Source of the DNA: Streptomyces chryseus
GTDB taxonomy: Bacteria; Actinomycetota; Actinomycetes; Streptomycetales; Streptomycetaceae
DNA: 64,000 nt
Reading direction: 5' to 3'
Assembly (NCBI RefSeq): GCF_014650755.1
Contig: NZ_BMVO01000002.1
Location: 186,001-250,000 of the forward strand
The position numbers and the translations under genes were made by a program. Positions 24,678-34,789 of this stretch are shown here, in pieces. Each line of letters starts with the position of its first letter. Position 1 is the stretch's first letter. The notes below the pieces were generated by a model. That model saw nothing but the letters and a program-made list of their open reading frames with translations. It had not been told where the DNA came from and made no database searches.

Positions 24678-25277
24678 ATGGACGACAAGGAAACCCTTCG
24701 GGTCGGTACGGCCGTCCGGAGGCGCCGCAAGTCCCTGGCCCTCACCCTGGCCACGGTCGCGGCGCGCAGTGGGCTCTCGGTGCCCTTCCTCAGCCAGATC
24801 GAGAACGAACGGGCCAGACCCAGCCCCCGCTCCCTGGAGCGGGTGGCCAAGGCGCTGGAGACCTCCGCGGCCGAGCTGATCGCCGCCGCGGACTCGGGCC
24901 GTACGGTCGATGTCGTACGGGCCGGGCAGTACGACGGCGCACCCGTCGAGGCCGTGCGATGCGTGGTGCGCGGCAGGCACCAGCTGCGGGCCACCGAGTA
25001 CACCGGGGAGCAGGACACCGGACGCGAGTTCCAGCACCACGGCGACGAGCTGATGTACATCGCCGACGGCGCCGCCGAGGTGGAGGCGGAGGGCCGCGCG
25101 TACCGGCTGGAGCGCGGTGACACGCTGTTCCTGTCCGGTGGCGTACGGCACCGGTGGCGGGCCACCGAGGAGGGCACCCGGATCCTCGTCGTCGCGGCGG
25201 CCGGCACCGTCGGGCACGACGACGACACCGACGCGGGCCCCGGCCTCCACGGCGGCGACGCCGGTCACGACGGCTGA
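24678..25277 (+). CDS. XRE-family regulator with cupin domain
   Basis: 199 residues. The helix-turn-helix is at about residues 10-65 (ATVAARSGLSVPFLSQIENERARPSPRSLERVAKAL). A C-terminal cupin is at about 100-180 with the metal-type motif EFQHHGDELMYIADGAAEVEAEGR and GDTLFLSGGVRHRW. Such proteins often regulate amino-acid, polyamine or stress genes in response to a small ligand. ATG 24678 is preferred to the longer frame from 24600 because GGAGCG lies upstream. The metal-receptor gene follows after 7 bases. Confidence 0.87.
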   Translation: MDDKETLRVGTAVRRRRKSLALTLATVAARSGLSVPFLSQIENERARPSPRSLERVAKALETSAAELIAAADSGRTVDVVRAGQYDGAPVEAVRCVVRGRHQLRATEYTGEQDTGREFQHHGDELMYIADGAAEVEAEGRAYRLERGDTLFLSGGVRHRWRATEEGTRILVVAAAGTVGHDDDTDAGPGLHGGDAGHDG

Positions 25278-25284
25278 CGGGCCC

Positions 25285-25995
25285 GTGCGCGTCGTCTCCC
25301 TCGTACCGTCGCTGACCGAGGCCGTCGCCGTGAGCGCGCCCGGCCTGCTCGTCGGGGCGACCGACTGGTGCAGCCACCCGGCGGACCTCGACGTCGTCCG
25401 TGTCGGCGGCACCAAGAACCCGGACGTCGAGGCGATCGTGCGGCTGCGCCCGGACCTCGTGGTCGCCAACGAGGAGGAGAACCGCGAACCGGACCTCGCC
25501 GCCCTCCGGGACGCCGGGCTCACCGTCATGGTCACCGTGATCCGCGACCTGCCCGAGGCCCTCGCCGAGCTGGAGCGCGTGCTCGTCGGCGGCTGCGGCC
25601 TCGCCGCCCGCCCCGGCTGGCTCGACGCGGCCGAGGAGGCGTGGAGCGGCGCGGCGGCCGACGGCCCGCGGCGCACGGCGATCGTGCCGGTCTGGCGCAG
25701 GCCGTGGATGGTCCTGGGCCGCGACACGTTCGCCGGGGACCTGCTGGACCGGCTCGGCGTCGACCACCTCTACGCAGCCCACCCCGAGCGCTACCCCCGC
25801 GTCCCCCTCGACGCCCTGCGCGCCGCCGGGGCGGACCTCGTCGTCCTGCCCGACGAGCCCTACCGCTTCACCGCCGACGACGGCCCCGAGGCGTTCCCCG
25901 GGCTGCCCGCCGCGCTGGTCAGCGGGCGCCACCTCACCTGGTACGGGCCGTCCCTGGCCGAGGCGCCCCGGGTGCTGCGAGCAGCACTCCGCTGA
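25285..25995 (+). CDS. Helical-backbone metal-receptor protein (BtuF/FhuD-like)
   Basis: 236 residues with the fold of vitamin B12/siderophore-binding proteins: RVVSLVPSLTEAV at the start, VRVGGTKNPDVEAIVRLRPDLVVANEEENR and the C-terminal lobe. No signal peptide or lipobox is visible, so it may work in the cytoplasm and not as a classical ABC receptor. The GTG at 25285 follows the XRE-cupin stop by 7 bases, indicating an operon. The 3' end overlaps the convergent transporter gene by 62 bases. Confidence 0.8.
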   Translation: MRVVSLVPSLTEAVAVSAPGLLVGATDWCSHPADLDVVRVGGTKNPDVEAIVRLRPDLVVANEEENREPDLAALRDAGLTVMVTVIRDLPEALAELERVLVGGCGLAARPGWLDAAEEAWSGAAADGPRRTAIVPVWRRPWMVLGRDTFAGDLLDRLGVDHLYAAHPERYPRVPLDALRAAGADLVVLPDEPYRFTADDGPEAFPGLPAALVSGRHLTWYGPSLAEAPRVLRAALR

Positions 25996-27073
25996 CCAGG
26001 CCGCGCAGCGTCCGTACGCCCGCGACCGCCCACGCGAGAACGAGCCCCGCGTACAGGGCCGCCGCCAGCCAGCCGAGGGCGTCGAGCCCGGTGTGGCGGG
26101 CGAGCCCGGCGGCGCCCGTCACGCACGTACCGACGGGGAAGGTGAACGCCCACCACGTCATGGCGAACGGCATGCCGTTCCTGGCCGCCCTGACCACCAT
26201 CGCCGCCGCGAGCGCCAGCCACATCAGCGCGAAACCCATCACCGGCACGCCGTAGAGGACCGCGAACGTGCCGAGCGCGTCGGCGTACGGAGCGCCGATC
26301 GCGCCAGGGGCCACGTCCGCCAGGGAGTTGACGGCGGTGGTCGACTGCCCCAGCGGCCCGAGGACCAGGAACAGGGCGGGGGTCAGCGCGAGCGGCAGCG
26401 GCCCGCCGTGGACGAGGCGGCCGAAGATCAGCGGCAGCATCAGCAGTGTGGCGAGCAGGCTGAGGCCGAACATCGCGTAGCAGGCGAGCAGCATGGCCTC
26501 CCGCCACTGGCCCGCGGGCAGATGGGGGACGAGCTGGGGGCCGAGGGCGGCCGAGACCATCGGCGCCACCACCGGGAGCAGCCACACGGGCGAGGCACTG
26601 CCCGGCTCGACCCGGTGCCGTACGACCATCAGGTACGGGATCGCCACAGCGGCCGTCAGGCCCACCGCCGTCCCCAGGCACCACAGCACCGCCCCGGCGC
26701 CGAGCGCGGTCGGTGGGCCCACGACGTCCCCGCCCACCGTCACGGTGGCGCCGCCGACAGCGAGCAGCGCCATGGCGAGGCAGCCGTAGAACGGGGCGAC
26801 CGCGGGGTCGAGGAGATGCGCGCCTGCCTGGTCGCGGTGGAACGCCCAGTGGCCGGCCCGCGCGAGCAGCAGCCCGCCGAGCAGCACGACGGACAGCCCC
26901 CAGACGGCGGTGAGCGCGGGGCGCAGGCCGGGGAGGGCGAAGGGGAGGGCGGCGCCCGCGTTGGCCACGATGGCGGTGCCCATGACCGTGGCGTACCAGT
27001 TGGGCCCGAGATGGCGCAGGGCGGGCAGGCGCGGGGCGGCGAGGAGGGGACGCGACTGCGCGTACGTGGCCAT
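25934..27073 (-). CDS. SLAC1/TehA/TDT-family transporter
   Basis: 379-residue membrane protein with about 10 hydrophobic segments. The family core starts GPNWYATVMGTAIVANAG and includes WLLPVVAPMVSAALG and LGPLGQSTTAVNSLADVAP. Members transport anions, C4-dicarboxylates or sulfite, or confer tellurite resistance. ATG 27073 is used; the frame extends to 27106 without a ribosome site. It is divergent from a LysR-type regulator, its probable controller. The last 20 codons overlap the convergent upstream gene. Confidence 0.88.
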   Translation of the reverse strand: MATYAQSRPLLAAPRLPALRHLGPNWYATVMGTAIVANAGAALPFALPGLRPALTAVWGLSVVLLGGLLLARAGHWAFHRDQAGAHLLDPAVAPFYGCLAMALLAVGGATVTVGGDVVGPPTALGAGAVLWCLGTAVGLTAAVAIPYLMVVRHRVEPGSASPVWLLPVVAPMVSAALGPQLVPHLPAGQWREAMLLACYAMFGLSLLATLLMLPLIFGRLVHGGPLPLALTPALFLVLGPLGQSTTAVNSLADVAPGAIGAPYADALGTFAVLYGVPVMGFALMWLALAAAMVVRAARNGMPFAMTWWAFTFPVGTCVTGAAGLARHTGLDALGWLAAALYAGLVLAWAVAGVRTLRGLVSGVLLAAPGAPRPGTARTR

Positions 27074-27121
27074 GGGGCCAGCGTGGACGTACCGGGCAGA
27101 CCCCACCAGGGACGATTGTTG

Positions 27122-27133
27122 TATGAGGTCATA
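27122..27133. promoter_or_regulatory. Palindrome in the LysR/transporter intergenic region
   Basis: TATGA-GG-TCATA is a perfect inverted repeat 49 bases from the transporter start. It overlaps the next palindrome and is a likely LysR-regulator site. Confidence 0.55.
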
Positions 27134-27146
27134 AACTGACGTTATG
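27130..27146. promoter_or_regulatory. LysR-type binding site overlapping the regulator start
   Basis: CATAA-N7-TTATG is a perfect 5-bp inverted repeat of the T-N11-A class. It overlaps the ATG of the LysR gene at 27144, fitting negative autoregulation and control of the divergent transporter. Confidence 0.6.
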
Positions 27147-28133
27147 AGCCTCGACGACCCAGGTAACGGTCACGCCTCCGGCCCCGATCCCGGGTTCGGC
27201 CAAGCCCCCGGCGACCGGGCGCCGCTCGCCCACCGGGTGCCCGACCTCGGCGCCATGGAGCTGCTGCTCGGTGTGGCCCGGCTCGGCAGCCTGGGGCGCG
27301 CGGCCCGCGAGCTGGGCATCAGTCAGCCCGCCGCCAGCAGCCGCATCCGCTCCATGGAACGCCAGCTCGGTGTCGCCCTCGTCGACCGTTCGCCGCGCGG
27401 CTCGCGCCTCACCGAGGCCGGCGCGCTCGTCACCGACTGGGCCCGCCGGGTCGTGGAGGCGGCCGAGGCGTTCGACGCCGGGGCGCAGGCGCTGCGCGGG
27501 CGGCGCGACTCGCGGCTGCGGGTCGCCGCCAGTATGACGATCGCGGAGTACCTGCTGCCGGGCTGGCTGATCGCGCTGCACGGACAGCGCCCGGGCACGG
27601 CGGTCTCGCTGCTCGCGGGGAACTCCGCCGCCGTCGCGCAGCGCCTGCTCTCCGGGGAGGCCGATCTGGGCTTCGTGGAGGGCCTGTCCGTACCGGACGG
27701 TCTCGACGGCGTCGTCATCGGGCACGACCGGCTCGTCGTGGTCGCGGCCAAGGAGCACCCCTGGGCGCGCAGGCGCCGTCCGGTGGCCGCGCGGGAACTG
27801 GCCGAGGCGTCGCTGATCCTGCGCGAGAAGGGCTCCGGCACCCGGCAGGTCCTGGACGCGGCGCTGGGGGAGTACGGCGGCCTCGCCGTCCCCCTGCTCG
27901 AACTCGCCTCCACGACAGCGGTGAAGGCGGCGGCCGTCAGCGGCGCCGGGCCCAGCGTCCTCAGCGAACTCGCCGTACGGGAGGAACTGGCCTCCCGCCG
28001 GCTGGTCGAAGTCCCCGTCGAGGGCGTACGGCTGAGCCGCGATCTGCGCGCGGTCTGGCCGACGGGACCCAAGCCCACCGGGCCGGCCCGTGACCTGCTG
28101 GGGCTGACGCGTCCGGCTCCGGGCAAGGGTTGA
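27144..28133 (+). CDS. LysR-family transcriptional regulator
   Basis: 329 residues. The N-terminal winged helix-turn-helix is at about residues 35-95 (MELLLGVARLGSLGRAARELGISQPAASSRIRSMERQLGVALVDR), followed by the substrate-binding domain (LRVAASMTIAEYLLPGWL, ADLGFVEG). An extra 30-residue polar N-terminus precedes the DNA-binding domain; the true start could be an internal codon, but the ATG lies in the palindrome as expected for autoregulation. It is divergent from the SLAC1/TDT transporter. Confidence 0.92.
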   Translation: MSLDDPGNGHASGPDPGFGQAPGDRAPLAHRVPDLGAMELLLGVARLGSLGRAARELGISQPAASSRIRSMERQLGVALVDRSPRGSRLTEAGALVTDWARRVVEAAEAFDAGAQALRGRRDSRLRVAASMTIAEYLLPGWLIALHGQRPGTAVSLLAGNSAAVAQRLLSGEADLGFVEGLSVPDGLDGVVIGHDRLVVVAAKEHPWARRRRPVAARELAEASLILREKGSGTRQVLDAALGEYGGLAVPLLELASTTAVKAAAVSGAGPSVLSELAVREELASRRLVEVPVEGVRLSRDLRAVWPTGPKPTGPARDLLGLTRPAPGKG

Positions 28134-28169
28134 CCGTTTGTCACGGCTGTGAGCGGATACCCGAAGAGC

Positions 28170-28607
28170 ATGACTGAACAGGACAAGAACACCAAGACCA
28201 AGGCCACCGCGACCCGAGCCGCCAACGGCGCCACCGGCAAGGCCGCGAACGCGACCGGCGCCGCCAAGTCCGCCGCCTCCGGCACCACGGCCAAGGCCGG
28301 GGCCACCGCGGGCACCGCCAAGGCCGCCGCGTCCGACACCACCGCGAAGGCCGCCGACATGGCCGGCTCCGCGAAGGCCGCCGGACTCAAGGGAGTCGAG
28401 GCGAGCCGCCAGGCGCTGGGCTCCGCGGCCGGCAAGGTCGCGTCGACCGCGTCCACCGCGTGGGTGCTCCTCAACGCGCGTAAGGCCGTCGTCGCGGGCG
28501 CGGGCGCCGGCGCGGTGGCGATCGGCGCGGCGTCGTTCGTCGCGGGCCGCAAGGCCGAGCAGCGCGCCATGGGCCCGGTCACGCGCTTCCTGTCGAGCCG
28601 CATCTGA
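28170..28607 (+). CDS. Ala/Lys/Thr-rich protein with C-terminal membrane segment
   Basis: 145 residues, of low complexity. Residues 1-85 consist of AAK/TAKA-type repeats resembling LEA, phasin or histone H1-like tails. A hydrophobic stretch at about residues 105-125 (AVVAGAGAGAVAIGAASFVAG) follows, then a basic tail. The ATG at 28170 is used; GTG 28149 is an alternative start. I do not recognise the family. Likely roles are a membrane-anchored, disordered or DNA-contacting protein, but nothing in the neighbourhood shows which. Confidence 0.72.
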   Translation: MTEQDKNTKTKATATRAANGATGKAANATGAAKSAASGTTAKAGATAGTAKAAASDTTAKAADMAGSAKAAGLKGVEASRQALGSAAGKVASTASTAWVLLNARKAVVAGAGAGAVAIGAASFVAGRKAEQRAMGPVTRFLSSRI

Positions 28608-28818
28608 CCCCGCGTCCGGCGCGAGGCCGGTGGCCGTCACGGCGCTCACGCCCGTGCCACCGCTGTCCGGGCGCCGACGCGGAACGCGCCTACCCAGGGC
28701 GCGGGCCGACGCGAGAACGGGACGGCGGCGGCCGGGTCACGGCCCCGCCACCCGTCTCGTCGGACCGCCGGCCGGCGAACTCCGCGACACGGCGGGCCGC
28801 CCCGCCCCCTCCCGCGTG

Positions 28819-29535
28819 TCAGGTCAGGAGCTGCCGCTCGCGCAGCGGCGCCCGGCCGAGGGCGGCAGCCGCCACCAGGGCCCGCATCACCCGCGGGTCC
28901 TCACCCATCTCCGGGTGCCACTGGACACCGAGCACCCAGTGTTCGCCGGGCAGTTCGAGCGCCTCGGGCGTTCCGTCCGCGGCGTACGCCGACACCACCA
29001 GGCCGTCGCCGATCCGGTCGGCGGCCTGGTGGTGGTACGTCGGTACGCCGGTCTCCTCCGGTACGACCGAGGCGTAGCGCGTGCCGGGCACCGGCCGCAC
29101 CGTGTGCCGACCGATGACGCCGCGCCCGCCGGTGTGGCCGTCCAGGTGCTGCACCAGCGTGCCGCCGCGGGCGACGTTCAGCAGCTGCATGCCCCGGCAG
29201 ATGCCCAGCAGCGGCGTACCGGACGCCAGAGCAGCCCCGATCAGGGCGAGTTCCCACGCGTCCCGCTCGCGGGCCGGCGGCCCGGTGCGGGGGTCCGGCT
29301 CCGCGCCGTACCGTACGGGCTCGACGTCCGCGCCGCCCGCGATCACCAGCCCGTCGAGGCGCGCCACCACCTCGTCGGCGTACGACGGCGTGTCGGGCGG
29401 GACCATCGCCGCGAGGCCCCCCGCCGCCTGCACGAGGCGCGGATACCCGGCCGGCAGCAGGGCGGCGGGCATGTCCCAGACACCCCACTTGGCGGGCTCC
29501 AGGTAGGTGCTGATGCCGATGAGCGGCTTGGACAC
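28819..29535 (-). CDS. Class I glutamine amidotransferase-like gamma-glutamyl hydrolase (PuuD-type)
   Basis: 238 residues of peptidase C26 type. The nucleophile Cys113 is in GICRGMQLL and the His/Glu pair in GVQWHPEMG. The closest known role is PuuD, which cleaves gamma-glutamyl-GABA in the gamma-glutamylated polyamine pathway. Here it would free the product from a gamma-glutamyl intermediate made by the neighbouring GlnA4-like synthetase. The GTG start follows GGAGG. It is downstream of the permease on the same strand, separated by a spacer carrying tandem repeats. Confidence 0.9.
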   Translation of the reverse strand: MSKPLIGISTYLEPAKWGVWDMPAALLPAGYPRLVQAAGGLAAMVPPDTPSYADEVVARLDGLVIAGGADVEPVRYGAEPDPRTGPPARERDAWELALIGAALASGTPLLGICRGMQLLNVARGGTLVQHLDGHTGGRGVIGRHTVRPVPGTRYASVVPEETGVPTYHHQAADRIGDGLVVSAYAADGTPEALELPGEHWVLGVQWHPEMGEDPRVMRALVAAAALGRAPLRERQLLT

Positions 29536-29572
29536 GGAACCTCCGGTCGGTGCGGGTCGTAAGGGACTTGGC

Positions 29573-29599
29573 GGTTGTACGGGTTGTACGGGTTGTACG
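29573..29599. repeat. Three tandem 9-bp repeats GGTTGTACG
   Basis: Three perfect consecutive copies of GGTTGTACG lie 38-64 bases upstream of the amidotransferase start, in the gap after the permease gene. They could be regulator sites or a slippage-prone tract. Confidence 0.85.
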
Positions 29600-29632
29600 G
29601 GACCTGCGGGGGTGCGGGAACTCAGTCCCGGC

Positions 29633-31102
<1,470 letters not shown>

Positions 31103-31122
31103 GAGCCGCTCCTGCCTCGGGT

Positions 31123-31144
31123 CAATGGTGGGATGCCATACCTT
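31123..31144. promoter_or_regulatory. Putative GntR operator, copy 1 (permease)
   Basis: CAATGGT-N8-ATACCTT, 20 bases upstream of the permease start. The same sequence with the same N8 spacing occurs at 31984-32005 before the GntR and glnA4 genes. Confidence 0.65.
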
Positions 31145-31232
31145 TGTGGTCCGGCGGGTCCCGGCGCAAGGCCTGTGCGTCAAGCCGCTGTTACGGATCC
31201 GCATCGTCCGGCGTCACATGAGAGGTGAGCGG

Positions 31233-31961
31233 TCACATCAGGAAGCCCCGCAGCAGCGCGGCAGTGCCCGCGCAGTGCTCGCGCATCACCTCGCGCGCTC
31301 CGTCCGCGTCGCCGTCGAGCACCGCCTCGACCAGCGCGGTGTGCTGCTGCTGGGAGTGCTCCAGGTTGCGCACGAGCAGCGGGATGCAGTCGAGCAGCCC
31401 GTTCACCGTGGCGCGTACGGCGGCGTACTGCGCCGTCAGCGTCGGTGATCCGGACAGCTCGGCAAGCGTGAGATGCAGCAGCGTGTCCAGCCTGCGGTAG
31501 TCCGCGAGCGGCGCGTCGTGGGTGGCGGCGAGCGCCGCCCGCAGCCGTTGTACGCCGTCGTCCGTCAGCCCGTACGCCGCGCACAGCCCGGCCGCGCCGA
31601 CCTCCAGCACCTCGCGGAAGCGCAGCGTGTCCTCCACGTCGACGGCCTCCACGCGCCGGCGCAGCTCACCCTCCCCGGAGGCGTCCGGGCGCGGCAGCAC
31701 GAACGTACCGCCGTACCTGCCCCGCCTGCTCTCGACCAGCCCCTGGTCCTGGAGGACCTTCAGGACCTCGCGCAGGGTGACCCGGCTGATCCGCAGCCGG
31801 TCGGCGAGCTCGCGCTCGGCGGGCAGCCGCTCCCCGACGGGCACCAGGCCGAGGCGCAGGACCTGGAGGATCTGCTCCAGCGCCTCCTCGAATCCGTTGC
31901 CCGCCCGCACGGGCCGCAGTACGGGCGTCAGACGGTCCGCAGAATCGATTTCGCTCGCCAC
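31233..31961 (-). CDS. GntR-family regulator (FadR/FCD subfamily)
   Basis: 242 residues. The winged helix is at about residues 30-95 (GERLPAERELADRLRISRVTLREVLKVLQDQGLVESRRG). The C-terminal FCD domain is all-helical with metal-site-type residues (LRFREVLEVGAAGLCA ... LDTLLHLTLAELSGS ... EHSQQQHTALVEAVLDGDADGAREVMREH). The GTG at 31961 follows GAAGGGG. It is divergent from glnA4 and probably controls both strands of the cluster in response to an amine or a derivative. Confidence 0.92.
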   Translation of the reverse strand: MASEIDSADRLTPVLRPVRAGNGFEEALEQILQVLRLGLVPVGERLPAERELADRLRISRVTLREVLKVLQDQGLVESRRGRYGGTFVLPRPDASGEGELRRRVEAVDVEDTLRFREVLEVGAAGLCAAYGLTDDGVQRLRAALAATHDAPLADYRRLDTLLHLTLAELSGSPTLTAQYAAVRATVNGLLDCIPLLVRNLEHSQQQHTALVEAVLDGDADGAREVMREHCAGTAALLRGFLM

Positions 31962-31983
31962 CTTGCGGTTTCCCCTTCCCAAG

Positions 31984-32005
31984 CAATGGTCTTCAGCAAT
32001 ACCTT
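31984..32005. promoter_or_regulatory. Putative GntR operator, copy 2 (gntR/glnA4)
   Basis: CAATGGT-N8-ATACCTT between the divergent gntR (start 31961) and glnA4 (start 32039) genes. It is identical in core and spacing to copy 1 at 31123-31144. Confidence 0.65.
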
Positions 32006-32038
32006 ATGGCTTCCGGCTGACCGAAGGAGGAACTTTCC

Positions 32039-33412
32039 GTGGCAGACCGCACACCCCCGCTCGCTCTTGAGGAGCTCCGCGCCCTCGTGGCGAGCGGTGA
32101 GATCGACACAGTCGTCCTGGCCTTCCCCGACATGCAGGGTCGCCTCCAGGGCAAGCGGTTCGCCGCCCAGTTCTTCCTCGACGACGTACTGGACCACGGC
32201 ACCGAGGGCTGCAACTACCTTCTCGCCGTCGACACCGAGATGAACACCGTCGACGGATACGAGATGTCCTCCTGGGACAGCGGCTACGGCGACTTCGCCA
32301 TGCACGCCGACCTCTCCACCCTGCGCCGCGTCCCCTGGAACGACGGAACGGCCATGCTCATCGCCGACCTGGCCTGGAACGACGGTTCACCCGTCGTCGC
32401 CGCGCCCCGCCAGATCCTGCGTCGCCAGCTGGAGCGCCTCGCCGAGCTCGGCTACACCGCGCACGTAGGCACCGAGCTCGAATTCATCGTCTTCAAGGAC
32501 AGCTACGAGCAGGCCTGGGACCGCGGCTACAAGGACCTCGTACCCGCGAACCAGTACAACATCGACTACTCGGTCCTCGGCACCGGACGCATCGAACCCC
32601 TCCTGCGTCGCATCCGCAACGAGATGACCGCGGCGGGCCTGACCGTCGAGTCGGCCAAGGGCGAGTGCAATCCGGGCCAGCACGAGATCGTCTTCAAGTA
32701 CGACGAGGCCCTCGTCACCTGTGACCAGCACGCCATCTACAAGACGGGTGCCAAGGAGATCGCCGCACAGGAGGGCGTCTCGCTCACCTTCATGGCGAAG
32801 TACAACGAGCGCGAGGGCAACTCCTGCCACATCCACCTCTCCCTGCAGTCCATCGAGGAGGCCGGGCGCAACGTCATGGCGGACGCCGCCGCCTCGGACG
32901 GCATGTCGCCCGTCATGCGGCACTTCCTCGCCGGACAGCTGGCCGCGCTCCGCGACTTCTCCCTGCTCTACGCCCCCAACATCAACTCGTACAAGCGCTT
33001 CCAGCCCGGCTCCTTCGCCCCCACCGCCGTCGCCTGGGGCCACGACAACCGCACCTGCTCCCTGCGCGTCGTCGGCCACGGCCGTTCCATGCGCTTCGAG
33101 AACCGGCTGCCCGGAGGCGACGTCAACCCGTACCTCGCCGTCGCCGGCCTGATCGCGGCCGGCCTCCACGGCATCGAGCAGCAGCTCGAACTGCCGGAGG
33201 TCTGCACCGGCAACGCCTACACCGGCGACTACGCGCACGTCCCCACCTCCCTGCGCGAGGCCGCCGAGCTCTGGGAGAACAGCCCCATCGCCAAGGCCGC
33301 CTTCGGAGACGAGGTCGTCGCGCACTACCGCAACATGGCGCGGGTCGAACTCCGGGCGTTCGACTCCGCGGTGACCGACTGGGAGCTTCGCCGCTCCTTC
33401 GAACGACTGTGA
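32039..33412 (+). CDS. glnA4: GlnA4-type gamma-glutamyl-amine (ethanolamide) synthetase
   Basis: 457-residue member of the glutamine synthetase fold that does not look like a true GlnA. Glutamine-synthetase metal/ATP motifs are present: HVGTELEFIVF, SAKGECNPGQHEI, GNSCHIHLSL, and RFENRLPGGDVNPYLAVAG. The homologous S. coelicolor GlnA4 makes gamma-glutamylethanolamide from Glu and ethanolamine. The GTG start follows GAAGGAGG. It is the first gene of the operon with the aldehyde dehydrogenase and SDR and is divergent from GntR, so the amine substrate call rests on homology and context. Confidence 0.9.
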   Translation: MADRTPPLALEELRALVASGEIDTVVLAFPDMQGRLQGKRFAAQFFLDDVLDHGTEGCNYLLAVDTEMNTVDGYEMSSWDSGYGDFAMHADLSTLRRVPWNDGTAMLIADLAWNDGSPVVAAPRQILRRQLERLAELGYTAHVGTELEFIVFKDSYEQAWDRGYKDLVPANQYNIDYSVLGTGRIEPLLRRIRNEMTAAGLTVESAKGECNPGQHEIVFKYDEALVTCDQHAIYKTGAKEIAAQEGVSLTFMAKYNEREGNSCHIHLSLQSIEEAGRNVMADAAASDGMSPVMRHFLAGQLAALRDFSLLYAPNINSYKRFQPGSFAPTAVAWGHDNRTCSLRVVGHGRSMRFENRLPGGDVNPYLAVAGLIAAGLHGIEQQLELPEVCTGNAYTGDYAHVPTSLREAAELWENSPIAKAAFGDEVVAHYRNMARVELRAFDSAVTDWELRRSFERL

Positions 33413-33420
33413 GGCCCGCC

Positions 33421-34785
33421 GTGTCCTTCGAGCACCACATCCTCAACCCGGCCACCGAAGAGGTCGTCGCCACCGTCACGGCCTCCACTGCCGCCGACGT
33501 CGACGCGGCCGTCGTACGGGCCACCGGGGCGCAGCGCGCCTGGGCGGCCGCCGCCCCCGCCGACCGGGCCCGCCTGCTGCGCCGCTTCGCCGCCACGGTG
33601 GACGAGCACATCGAGGAACTCGCCCGCCTGGAGGTCCGCGAAGCCGGCCACACCCTGGGCAACGCGCGCTGGGAAGCGGGCAACGTACGCGACCTGCTCG
33701 ACTTCGCCGCCGGGGGAGTCGAGCGCCTGAACGGCCGTCAGATCCCGGTCGCGGGCGGCCTGGACATCACCCTCCTCGAACCGCTCGGCGTCATCGGCGT
33801 GATCGCGCCGTGGAACTTCCCCATGCCGATCGCCGCCTGGGGCACGGCCCCCGCCCTCGCCGCCGGCAACGCGGTCCTCCTCAAACCCGCCGAGACGACA
33901 CCGCTCACCGCGCTGCGCCTCGCCGAGCTCGCCCTCGAAGCGGGCCTGCCCGAGCACCTCTTCCAGGTCCTGCCGGGCGCGGGCGACGTGGCGGGCCACG
34001 CCCTCGTCGAGCACCCCGGCGTGGCGAAGATCGTCTTCACCGGCTCCACGCGCGTCGGCAAGCGGATCATGGCCGAGTGCGCGGACCGCGTGAAGCGCGT
34101 GACCCTCGAACTCGGCGGCAAGAGCCCCAACATCGTCTTCGCCGACGCCGACATCGAGGCGGCCGCCGCCGCCACCCCGATGTCCTTCCTGGACAACTCC
34201 GGCCAGGACTGCTGCGCCCGTACCCGCATCCTCGTCCAGCGCACGGCGTACGACCGCTTCATGGAACTGCTCGCGCCCGCGATCGAGGCCGTCGTCGTGG
34301 GCGACCCGTCGGACGACAAGACACAGATGGGCCCGCTGATCTCCAGGTCCCAGCTGGAGCGGGTACGGGCGTACGTCCCCGGGGGAGCGGAAGCCATCCG
34401 CGGCAGCGCGCCCGAGGGGCCCGGCTTCTGGTTCCCGCCGACCGTCCTCACGGGCACCGCCCCGGACGCCCCCGTCGCGACGGAGGAGGTCTTCGGCCCC
34501 GTCGCCGTGGTGCTTCCCTTCGACGACGAACAGGACGCGGTCCGCCTCGCCAACGCCACCCCGTACGGCCTGTCCGGGTCCATCTGGACGCGGGACGTCG
34601 GCAGGGCCCTCCGGGTCTCCCAGGCCGTCCGGGCGGGCAACCTGTCCGTCAACTCCCACAGCAGCGTCCGCTACTCGACGCCCTTCGGCGGCTACAAGCA
34701 GTCCGGACTGGGCCGCGAACTGGGCCCCGACGCGCTCACCGCTTTCACCGAAACCAAGAACATCTTCATCAGCACGGAGGCCTGA
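33421..34785 (+). CDS. Aldehyde dehydrogenase
   Basis: 454-residue NAD(P)-dependent aldehyde dehydrogenase. Catalytic Cys264 lies in NSGQDCCAR, the catalytic Glu in LELGGKSPN, and the cofactor motifs are NFPMP and FTGSTRVGKRI. It would oxidise the aldehyde of a gamma-glutamylated amine (compare PuuC). GTG 33421 is preferred because GAGG lies 6 bases upstream; the frame also opens with GTG at 33409 overlapping the glnA4 stop. SDR follows with a 4-base gap. Confidence 0.93.
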   Translation: MSFEHHILNPATEEVVATVTASTAADVDAAVVRATGAQRAWAAAAPADRARLLRRFAATVDEHIEELARLEVREAGHTLGNARWEAGNVRDLLDFAAGGVERLNGRQIPVAGGLDITLLEPLGVIGVIAPWNFPMPIAAWGTAPALAAGNAVLLKPAETTPLTALRLAELALEAGLPEHLFQVLPGAGDVAGHALVEHPGVAKIVFTGSTRVGKRIMAECADRVKRVTLELGGKSPNIVFADADIEAAAAATPMSFLDNSGQDCCARTRILVQRTAYDRFMELLAPAIEAVVVGDPSDDKTQMGPLISRSQLERVRAYVPGGAEAIRGSAPEGPGFWFPPTVLTGTAPDAPVATEEVFGPVAVVLPFDDEQDAVRLANATPYGLSGSIWTRDVGRALRVSQAVRAGNLSVNSHSSVRYSTPFGGYKQSGLGRELGPDALTAFTETKNIFISTEA

Positions 34786-34789
34786 GACC

